Source of the DNA: Calendula officinalis
Lineage: Eukaryota > Streptophyta > Magnoliopsida > Asterales > Asteraceae
Direction: 5' to 3'
DNA length: 64,000 nt
Assembly: GCA_963853835.1 (NCBI GenBank)
Contig: OY970825.1
Location: 24,552,835 to 24,616,834, forward strand
The translations under genes and the position numbers were made by a program. A model generated the notes under the pieces. It was not told the origin of the DNA and made no database searches. It worked only from the letters and a program-made list of their open reading frames with translations. Positions 35,961 to 45,427 of this stretch are shown in pieces. How positions within the stretch are numbered: the stretch's first letter is position 1; the number at the start of each line of letters is the position of its first letter.

Positions 35961-38238
35961 ACAAAATAAAGATAGATAAAAACATTTGAAGATCAGAACT
36001 GTACCTGTTAACAGCAGTAGAGGGGTGGGAAAGAGTTTGAACAATAATGTGTTTTACAAGTGTTACTTTTTGTTGAAGCACATCATTACCCTTAATCTCA
36101 AATTCTTCAGGCGTAATAATTGTAAAATAATCATCTTTTTCAAATTTGTCCTTTTTAGTTTCATATGTGTTATTTAATGCAGTGTAATTGAAACTAATTT
36201 GGGCATTCTCCATTTTAGCTCTGTTGAAGGTCTCTATTTCTTCTTCCTCACCAGTCATCCTAATGAAACGTTGCGGGATTCCATTGTGTAGATATCTTGA
36301 ATCATATAATGTAGGAACCATGTTGCATGCGGTCTTAAGGTATTCTGGATTGTCAGCTCCTAGTCCTTCTCGTGAATTGAAATATTTGAAGTCTTTGGGC
36401 TTGTTAAGATGAATGGTTTGATCAGAGTGTCCTCTTTTGACAATCAATTCCTCAAGATGTTTGATATGTGAATTCAATTTATTGGTTTCATGCTTGAGTT
36501 TGTTTATGATATTTTGTTTGTTTAGCATTTCATTTGATGAAATAATGTTTTGTTCATGAAGATTTTCAGTTAATTCTTTGATTTGTGAATTTAAAGATTT
36601 AAACTGTTTTTCATTTTCGTCAAATTCTTGTTGTTTACGTTCCAAACAGTTTTTAGTACTTTGATATTCATACCATGTCTTAGTGTACTGTTTGTGATTG
36701 TGATCATGCCTAGCCGTCAATTCTGATACTTTAGTTTGTAAATCCAGATTCTCTTGTTTAAAAACTTTAGTTTGTTGAATATGATGAACAAGTTGATCAC
36801 CTATATGAACATTTTGTTTATTTTGTTTTTCTAAATCAGTTAAACGATCTTTAAGTTGACCATTTAAATCTTTTTCTACTAAAAGTTGGTGGGTTAATAA
36901 TTCTATTTGAGATATCTGATTTTGGATAAAACAAGTATCAGAATTAGTGGAAGTATATTCATTAGAGAGAAGAGAAATGTGTACCTTGCCATTCTCATCG
37001 ACTTCATTAATACGTTCAGCAACCTCAGCATTTTCTCTCGCCATAAAACATAAGTTGGCTGAATGTTCTTCATCTTCAGGTTCAGTATCTTCCATCCAGC
37101 TGAGGTCTTCAGCTAACAACACTTTTCCAGCCTCTATTTGCTTAGCCATAAGCATCTTTCGTTTAAAATAATCAGAATAACAGACTTTGGGTTTCTTGCA
37201 ATCACGTGAATAATGACCAGCAATACCACAATTGTAACATTTTTTCGTGGGATCCAATGGTGTAAGAGTTGGTTTATCAGTTATGTTGTCTGTTGCTGAA
37301 GCAGATGGAGAAGATTTAAAGTTTGAGGATGATCTTAAATTGTTGTTTGTAGGTTTTTTGTAATACTTTTTCTCATAATTTGAAATACGTGACATAGCTT
37401 GAAGTACATCTTCGAGTTCTTTTTGCAAATCATCAGTTGTAGATGTTACAGGTGCTTCAACACTTTCTTTCATTTTAGTGGCTGATGCATACTGACGATG
37501 TTGTTTTGTGAGCAGTGCAAGAGTATCATCAGTCTCTTGTTTAGTTTTCACTATGTTTTAAACCATAGGTTCATTTTGGTGCAAGTATTCATAAAGTTCA
37601 TGAATATCAATTAGACTGAGATCTTTGTGTTGCATGGCACTATTCCCAAACATCTCTCATTCTGGTAAAAGACTGTGAATGAATTTGATATTGAGCTCTA
37701 AATTTTCTTTTCGCAAGTGGTTTTTGCGAAGTTCATTCATCAATGTACAATATCGATGATATGTACTTTCTAAGTCTTCTCCAATTTTGGCCTTGAATGA
37801 TTGATAAGAGTTTAGGGTAGTAACCAATTTTGCTTTGTTGCCTAACACAGTACCCTTCATTTGCCATCTGATCTCATCCCACAACTCTTTACCGGTTTCA
37901 AGGCTATCTAAACTGTTATAGATGTCATTCGGTAAGCCTTGAGGCATAAATGAGTACGCTTGTAGATCAGCTTTAGCCCGTCGGTTTTGTGGAGCTGAAT
38001 ATTTATCAGGAGTAAGACGACATTTACCATTGATAACTGCTGGAACAGCATCCGGTTCAGCAATAACATCTTCATAAAATATTGCATTCCCGTGTTCGAG
38101 AGATTCAATAATTTCCGTAGATAGCTCTTGATTCTTGATGAAGTGGAGAAATCGTTTCTTCCACTGAGGATACTCTCCTCGATATAACACCGATGGTTTA
38201 AGATAAAATCCGATCGAAATTGCATCTTTTGAAGTCAT
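35758..38238 (-). pseudogene. degenerate gag of the gag-only element
   Basis: One frame of about 827 codons with two in-frame stops: TGA at 37659-37657 and TAA at 37560-37558. The first part (193 residues) has the UBN2-type copia Gag fold signature. The second has a CX2CX4HX4C zinc knuckle (CYNCGIAGHYSRDC) at about 37,200 and a long coiled-coil-like region. After about 36,000 the frame runs into apparent non-coding sequence with purine tracts. No functional capsid should be made from this copy without readthrough. Confidence 0.82.
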
Positions 38239-39706
38239 TGTGAAATGATTTGAATTTGTACAAATATTGTTCGCGGTTTTCGGTTTAGGGTTTAAAGAAA
38301 TTTAAATTTATCGTGTTTTGGGCTTGTTGTATAACCGAATTGGATTAGTTGTTGTATTGATTTGGATATTTTGGGCTTTAAACAAATTGGTTTTAAAAAG
38401 ATAAAAATGTATTAAATTTGATATTTTGGGTTTAAATTGAAATTTGGATCAATACTAAATGTTGGGCCGATTTGGACTTGTATTAAGATTGATTTGGATC
38501 AATATTAACTGTTGGGTTTAATTGATTTTGGGCTTAGATGGTTTTCAACTTGGGCCGAACAAAATTAGGGCCGAACACAATTTGCGTCGGAAGTAGGCAT
38601 CGACGAACACAAGTGGTGAACCAGATACGACGAAGCCTAACTTTGAAGCAATTGATCTCTGAAGCCGAACTTTGAAATAGATCGAACATTGAAATTGATC
38701 GAATAGTTGATGAATTAGAGAACGAGCGATAGAGAACGAAATCACTGATCGATAATTGAGGTCGAAGAAGAAACGATTATTAAACACTGGAAATTGAGAT
38801 CGATGATTAAAAACGGAATCAAAACAGAAATTGATTAACTACTGATCAGGTTGAGAGCAGAATTAAAAACTGGTTGAGATGAATTTGATACCGAACTACT
38901 GATCAAGACCAATTGATGAAGCTGATACCATGATATGAGCCGAACTCTTTGAAGAATGTATGAGCCGAAGACTTTTCAATCTGTAGCCGAAGAATCAATC
39001 TGTGTTGATTAGGTTTGTGAATTGAATGCCAAAGAATCAATCAGTAGTCGAAGTCTGTAGATCGAAGACTGTAGCCGAAGTCTGTAGATCGAACACTAGA
39101 AGAGCCGAACAAATTAAGTCTGTAGATCGAACACTAGAAGAGCCGAACAAATTATAGGGCCGAACTTGATTGGGCCGAAAATAATGTTCGGGCCGAAGAC
39201 TTGGGCCAAACACTATGTTCGGGCCGAACTTAATTGGGCCGAAGATGATGAAGTTCGGGACGAGTTCTTGATGACGAACACTTCGACGGACGAACACAGT
39301 TCGTTCAAAACTTCACCATTTTTTATTTGATTTCGCTCAATACTTGACCAAATTCAATGATTCCAATCCCTATCTGCTCGAAATCTCTTTTCTAACAATC
39401 TGATCCGATAATATCCTTCAATCCATAACAATACAGCTTGAATTCTTCGATTTTCAGAGACTTTTTGAGTTTTTCAACTTTTTCACCAAAATCACTGAAT
39501 CATGATCGATTGTTGATGGAATTGATCGAAATTTGATTCTAATCCTATTAGAATCAATGGAGAAACAATAACCTTCACTCAGATCTTCAATTCCATTCCA
39601 AAAAAAATCGAATTAAAATCACAGTGACAAACAACAACTTTTTCTTCAAAATTTCCAGATCTGGATGAATTCACCACGAATTTGGATCTACTCTTTGAGA
39701 GTTTTT

Positions 39707-39718
39707 GCTCTGATACCA
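39707..39718 (-). other. primer binding site (tRNA-iMet)
   Basis: On the minus strand TGGTATCAGAGC, complementary to the 3' end of initiator tRNA-Met, lies 2 nt inside the right (5') LTR. This is the usual copia primer site. Confidence 0.9.
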
Positions 39719-39720
39719 AA

Positions 39721-39991
39721 TGAGAGATCTAATGTTATTGAAATCTAACTAATTTATGGTGAATTGGTGAAGATTGAAGATTCAAGTATGTGAAAGTGTG
39801 TGTTCTTAAGTGTGTGTATTGAGAGAGAAAGAGATGGAGGGAATGCTTTCAAACAAGGTGTTTCAATTAAGTGAGGGAAAGCTTACATTTCAAGTCAATA
39901 CAAAGGTATATATACCTCCTACCACTTAACACTACATCTTAGTTAATTAACAAGATTAAAGGTCAAAACTAGTACAAAAGTGGTCCTAACA
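39721..39991 (-). repeat. 5' LTR of the gag-only element
   Basis: 271 bp, partner of 32774-33045. It is followed on the plus strand by the target duplication ACATC. Confidence 0.93.
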
Positions 39992-40440
39992 ACATCTTTC
40001 CTAAAACCAGTTTTCTAAGCACCTACCTTGAGCGATTTTGACAACAAAATAAGTGATAAATTATTGTAAGTAAAGAGATCATTTTCATTTCTAGTGAAGT
40101 GGCAAAACTAACCAGCACGAACCTATATATTTAGAGTTGCAATATCACGTAATACTTTTTTTAAGGACTGCCTTAGATTGTTCGAGACCTATATCGATTA
40201 AATTTGACAACAAAGTGAGTGATGAATAATTTTGTAATATTGAAATAGATCATTCATCTTAATTTCTAGTGAATATGTAAAAACTACTTGTGCGATCCCA
40301 CATTTTGAGAGTTTCATTCGTAATAGCTCTATTTTGGACACATTGACCCGACCCGACCCGATTGACCAAACCAACCCTTTCAACGATAATGTTTGTCAGG
40401 TAAAAACGTTTTTAGGACTACCTATAAAAAAGTTTTTAGC
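39992..40440. other. spacer with a short diverged direct repeat
   Basis: Two related segments, about 40,030-40,105 and 40,190-40,290, share TTTGACAACAAA(A/G)T and ATTTCTAGTGAA. No gene is seen. The unique spacer ends here and the right arm of the inverted duplication starts. Confidence 0.45.
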
Positions 40441-41188
40441 AAGAAACTGTTTAACTTCAAAAAAAAATGGGCGCAACTACAACCTTTGATATATCTATGC
40501 GCAAAACAAGTAAGAAAAAGGTGTCTAATAATGCACATAAAATAACTAAAACATAAATGTTTTAACACCACACCAAAATGAGACAAGCAGCCCCAGGTGG
40601 TGAAACAAAACTGTGTTCTTCCTTAATCCAAACCCTCATTTCCCCATATCCAAAATAAAAGTAAAACTGAAAGGAAAAAAAAAGTTTGTTTTATTGTTAA
40701 TCAAAGAGGCTCTTCATCTTCCCAATATCCATTCAACAACAACAATGAGGATCACAACTGCATGGAAGAGTGATCAAGTATCAGTAAGCAATTATAGTTC
40801 TATAAATGTTGTTTCTCTTAACTATGCTAAATGTATATCTTCATTTGGAACAAAACAATCTTTGGTGACTTCAGAATAATAAAAGTTGGTTCCATTGAGT
40901 TTAGGAAAAAAAAGTACAGATTGCGAGATGAATTATCAGCCAATCATTTAGCCAATCATTCAGAATAATCATATATGAATAAAACATTAATCACATCTTA
41001 TATAATCACATATATATAATACTTATTTACATATGAATAAACCAAAACTCATGATCTCAACCTTTTTGTTAAACTCAAAATAACCAACTTATTCTGAAAG
41101 GAAACTAATATGTTTTGAATTAAATCATAGACGGTTACTCAAGCTTAATATTGTAAAAAAAAGGATTAGATATACACCTCAAGTTTAA

Positions 41189-41547
41189 TTAGAAAGGGAG
41201 GTAGACCCGGTGGAGTTCGCGGAACTTGATCGTGAGCCTACAAGTTGGACACTTGGTTTGAACAGAATAAGCAGTTTTAATGCATTCTTCGCAAAAAATG
41301 TGACCACATTTTGTTGTCATTGCATCAATAAATGGTCCCATACAAATGGGACAGTTGAAGGCAGGCTGCGCTGGCGGCGGCGGCGGAGATGGTGGCGGCG
41401 GCGGCGGTGGTGGTGCAACTGGCTCTGGCTGCAATTATAGAAAGAAACAAATTTCAATTGATATATTCATTGTTTTCCCATAGAAAGGAATAAGCTAAAA
41501 GAAAACAATAAAGAGTTGCTAAATTACGTATCTATGTCCATACTCCG

Positions 41548-41591
<44 letters not shown>

Positions 41592-41912
41592 GGGTCCGAT
41601 TCAGCGCATAACCGTTTAAAGGTGCAGAACCGCAGAACCATCCTAACATCCAATGTTTTCTATGCTATACATAAGGTGTACATTTTCATACACGCTGTAA
41701 CCCATTTATACATTTAAAGTTTCCAATTTTTTATACACATAATATATAAATATATTTATATATTATTTGTATAAAAAATTGGAAACATTGGATGTTAGGA
41801 TGCTTACAGCGTGTATGAAAATTTATAGCTTATGTATAACATAGAAAACATTGGATGTTAGGATGGTTCTGCGGTTCTGCGCCTTTAAACGGTTCCGCGC
41901 TGAACCGGGCAC

Positions 41913-42008
<96 letters not shown>

Positions 42009-44148
42009 ATATTGGTATTACGTACCACGGAAGTGCTAGAACCTTCGGAGTCATCATCAATGACGATGAGTCGTTCTTGTCGTCTTTGCTGTCTATCTCG
42101 ATTGAGCTCACGTAGAACAGCGAATAGTTCTGAGTTATCCGGCATTTCCACTAATCATAAAAGATATTTCGATTAAAAATGAAAAAAACAATAATATAAA
42201 TCATCGATTTAAATATATAACTTATTTATCCTGGAAGTTGAAACGACTGTATGAATAAAGCAGTAAGATGTATTAGAAACCATGCTATGTAAAACAGTCA
42301 TTAATCGAATTTTGTAACAGAACCTAAAAGGTATATAATCTAAGATCGTCGGAAATTGCATATTAAAACCTATGGTTACATACCAGTGGGACAGTAGAAG
42401 GCAGGCTGAGCTGGCGGCAGCGGTGGAGATGGTGGTACTGGTGGTGGCGGCCGTGCAACTGTCAACGGCGGCTGCCGTGCAACTGGCGGCGGTGACGGCC
42501 ATGAAACTGGCGGCTGCGGCGGCCATGAAACTGGCGGCTGCGGTGGCCGTGCAGCTGGTGGCTGCCGTGCAACTGGCGGCGGTGGCGGCCATGCAACTGG
42601 CGGCTGCGGCGGCCGTGCAGCTGGTGGCTGTCGTGCAACTGGCGGCGGTGGCGTCCATGTAACTGGCGGCTGCGGCGTCCATGCAACTGGCAACGGCGGC
42701 GGCCGTGCAAGCTGCCGTGCAACTGGCAATGGCGGCTGCCGTGCAACTGGCAACGGCGGCTGCCGTGCAACTGGCAACGGCGGCTGCCGTGCAACTGGCA
42801 ACGGCGGCTGCCGTGCAACTGGCAACGGCGGCTGCCGCGTCCGTGCAACTGGCAACGGTGGCTGCCGCGCAACTGGCGGCGGCTGCCGTGCAATTGGTAA
42901 CGGCGGCGGCCGTGCTTGCGGCTGCCGTGCAACTGGCGGCTGCAGCGGCCTTGCAACTGGCGGCTGCGGCGGCCTTGCAACTGGCAACGGCGGCTGTCGC
43001 GCAACTGGCGGCTGCGGCATCCGTGCAACTGGCTGTCGCGCAACTGGCGGCTGCGGCATCCGTGCAACTGGCACTGGCTGCAATTATGGAAAGAAACAAA
43101 TTTCAACAGATATATTCATTGTTTTCCCATAAAAAAGGAATAAGCTAAAAGAAAACAATAAAGAGTTACTAAATTCTGCAATCAGAGTGTCTCCTTCTAG
43201 TCGGCTACACACATACATTTTGTATCTATGCCCGTACGTGCGTGTGTGTGTGTGTATTTATATATATACATGATACATACGCACCATGGAGTCATTAATG
43301 AGGAGAAGTCGTCCTTGTCGTATTTGCAGTAGTATTCGATTCTTCCAACGTAGAGCAGCTATACGTTCTGACATTTCCACAAATCATAAAAGATATTTCA
43401 ATTTAAAAATGAAAATGAAAATAAATTAATATAAATCATCGATTTATAAAGACAACTTAATATATGATATACACATTGAAAAACTAAGAAGTGGTTAATG
43501 TACATTCAAATTATTTATCCTGGAAGTTGAAACGGCTGTAGTAAGATATATTAGAAACCTAGTAATTAGAAGCCATGCTATGTAAACTGTCCGTACCCGA
43601 ATTTTGTAACAAAACCTAAAAGGTCAAAACCGTCGGAAATCTCATATTAAAACCTAGGGTTTTCTTATAACAACTAAAAACCCGACAATATCATATACAT
43701 ACATCTAAAAGGAGAAAAAGTTTCAAAATCCAATTTCTGTTTGTCACATTCCATCAATTGAGATTATGACTCAATGCATCAAAACTAGTTATAATATCTC
43801 CAAAAGATTACCATGTAAAAAAAGATAGATATTTTTCTTACCGGAATCCGTACGAGGAGGTTGATTTTTCCTAGAGCGCATAGTCAAACCCTGATAGATT
43901 AATTAATAACTTTAATACTTAATTAGAAGATTAAGAAAAATGAAAATCACTGTTTTTAATTTTAACACATAATTTACCTGATCAAGAGCTCTATGTGTTA
44001 GCGTTATAACATCAGCACCATCACCATCAAAATCAACAAAATTAAAATAATCATCAGGATCATTATCCTCATCACCATTATTATCAACATTAGTATCATC
44101 ATCAAGATCATCACCACTATTAGCATCATCATGAACACCAACAGCATT

Positions 44149-44198
<50 letters not shown>

Positions 44199-44679
44199 CA
44201 TCAACATCTATAGCATCACCATCACCATCCATAGGATCATCAGCATCATTATTATAATAAATACCATCAGCATAATCATAATAAACACTATCACCATGAT
44301 CATCTATAGCATCACTATCACCATCATCCTCATCATCATCAACACCAATAGGATCATCAGCATCAACAGCATCATCAACATCTATAACATTATCATCAAC
44401 ATTAACATTCACATTAGCATTAACATTAACATTAACATTAACGTTAACATCAACAGCATGATCATCACCACCAACATCCATAGGACCCTCAACAAAATGA
44501 TCATCAACATCAATTTCAAAAGCATAATGATCACCATTAACATCAAGACCATAATCATTCGATTCCTCAACAACATTTGGTTGACGCGATCTATGAGTTT
44601 TTCGTGTCCCAAGCGACAACTCACACGGGTCATACTCTTGTTCCAATGGCCTCTTACCCCTTCCTCCATTACCATCCAT
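41189..44679 (-). CDS. RING E3 ligase, RNF4/SLX8-like STUbL candidate, copy 2
   Basis: Minus-strand exons are 44690-43978 (ATG at 44679), 43890-43842, 42150-42026 and 41428-41189, giving about 371 residues; the 5'-UTR exon is about 57,370-57197. Exon 2 (234 codons) is acidic with Asp/Asn-Val repeats and ends near DVITL, a weaker SUMO-interacting motif than in copy 1. Exon 4 encodes LIVIDDDSEGSS, a textbook SUMO-interacting pattern that copy 1 has lost. The last exon gives a Pro-rich run, a C3HC4 RING (CPIC, CGHIFCEEC, CPTC) and VYLPF. Splice phases match copy 1. Between exons 3 and 4 lies a duplicated exon pair (42384-43376) that could be included. The Sirevirus in the UTR intron may lower expression. 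Confidence 0.8.
41547..42007. repeat. (CATATA)n microsatellite split by a MITE
   Basis: Hexamer array at 41547-41590 and 41914-42007, in the intron between exon 4 and the RING exon of copy 2. It sits at the same place, near the splice donor, where copy 1 has (GTAT)n. A foldback element divides it. Confidence 0.9.
41593..41912. mobile_element. foldback MITE inside the hexamer repeat
   Basis: Almost the whole 320 bp is an inverted repeat: arms of about 140 bp starting GGTCCGATTCAGCGC and ending GCGCTGAACCGGGC, sharing AGAACCATCCTAACATCCAA. The centre is AT-rich. Inserted in a repeat, so the target duplication cannot be read. No ORF is expected to be real. Confidence 0.82.
42384..43376 (-). pseudogene. 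duplicated exon 4-exon 5 module in RING copy 2
   Basis: A second exon-4-like block (43376-43285) and a second proline-rich exon (43077-42384, 694 nt) lie between exons 3 and 4. The duplicated proline exon ends at AFYCPTG, just inside the RING, where it joins intron-3 sequence and gains a usable donor (GTATGT). The exon-4-like block has lost its AG acceptor (TTTGTGG for TTTGTAG), though a TCAG eight bases in could act in frame. Phases (1 in, 0, then 1 out) would allow inclusion of about 255 extra residues. Transcripts would be needed to decide. Confidence 0.65.
42395..43070 (-). repeat. coding-like minisatellite of VARQPPLP type
   Basis: 24-bp and related units encode VARQPPLP, VARPPQP or VARQPPP repeats. 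The most regular stretch is about 42,720-42,840, with units of CAACTGGCAACGGCGGCTGC type. Units end in PPAQPAF, the linker just before the RING in the parent exon. Confidence 0.85.
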
Positions 44680-44721
44680 TTGTGTTCCCCTGTAAGAAAA
44701 CATAAGCACAAAAAATGAAAC

Positions 44722-45339
44722 TGTTAGATCAAATCACAGATCAACTTAGTACTGATGCTGCAGTTAGTGATAATTATGTTTATTACTGATGGGGCAGAAA
44801 CATTTACTACTGATGAAGTTGATGCTGGTGTTCTCTATAACTTAGTTACTACTGATCATACAAAGATTGAAGATACTACTGATCATTGTAGTTACTACTG
44901 ACGATGATTATGGACTTACTACTGATCACCAAGTTTACTACTGATGTTACTTATTTACTACTGGTGATTGGTTTTACTACTGATACGCGTTTATGGAACA
45001 TATCAAGTCCGAGATCTTCGCAGAGATAGTTATAGAATGTAAATCAATGTATATCGTTTATAATTAGATGTAAATCGTATCCTAGAATAACTAGGGTAAA
45101 TAGTTTAGCTTCAAGGACTATTATATATAGTTCCTTACGAATTGTAAACGTACGTGTGTATTGTTAACTCAATAATATACATTGAAGCTTTTTGTGAAAC
45201 TGTGTTCTTAATATTCTTACATATTGTTCTTACAGTTCATCGTTCTTAATTATTGATATAGTGTTGATCCGCTGCAACTTCTATCATCAATTAGATCTAA
45301 GGTGTTTATTAACTTGTCTATAGTTAATCGATCCTGACA
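44722..45339 (+). repeat. 5' LTR of the Sirevirus
   Basis: 618 bp, TGTTAG to CTGACA. It carries eight copies of TACTACTGRY between 44,805 and 45,000. A TATA-like TATTATATATAG lies at about 45,118-45,129. Confidence 0.97.
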
Positions 45340-45341
45340 AG

Positions 45342-45353
45342 TGGTATCAGAGC
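45342..45353 (+). other. primer binding site (tRNA-iMet)
   Basis: TGGTATCAGAGC, complementary to the end of initiator tRNA-Met, 2 nt after the 5' LTR. Confidence 0.95.
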
Positions 45354-45427
45354 GTATTGGTTCTAGATCTACTAATTGTTAAGAACAACAAAAAGTTTTA
45401 ATCTTTAAAACACACACATTATTAATC

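Larger units (their letters stand above)
32774..39991 (-). mobile_element. gag-only LTR retrotransposon, Sirevirus-like
   Basis: The two LTRs (32774-33045 and 39721-39991) are nearly identical, start TG and end CA, and the element is flanked by a 5-bp duplication ACATC (32769-32773 and 39992-39996). In minus orientation the primer site is next to the right LTR and several purine tracts lie before the left LTR. Only a degenerate gag is present; protease, integrase, reverse transcriptase and RNase H are missing. It must have used enzymes from a relative. LTR similarity suggests a recent insertion. Confidence 0.92.

Noticed and set aside
38545..39297. Minus ORFs in the 5' untranslated part of the gag-only element
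   Set aside because: Rich in GCCGAAC/GTTCGGCC repeats and lacking domain similarity. They lie between the primer site and gag, where no ORF is expected.
42372..43148. Ala/Val-, Ala/Ser/Cys- and Arg/His-rich ORFs in other frames of the proline-repeat exon
   Set aside because: Frame shadows of the 24-bp minisatellite; the VARQPP frame is the one homologous to the RING gene's proline linker.
44131..44718. Ile/Thr/Asn-rich plus-strand ORF
   Set aside because: Antisense shadow of the Asp-rich exon 2 of RING copy 2 (GAT codons read as ATC).
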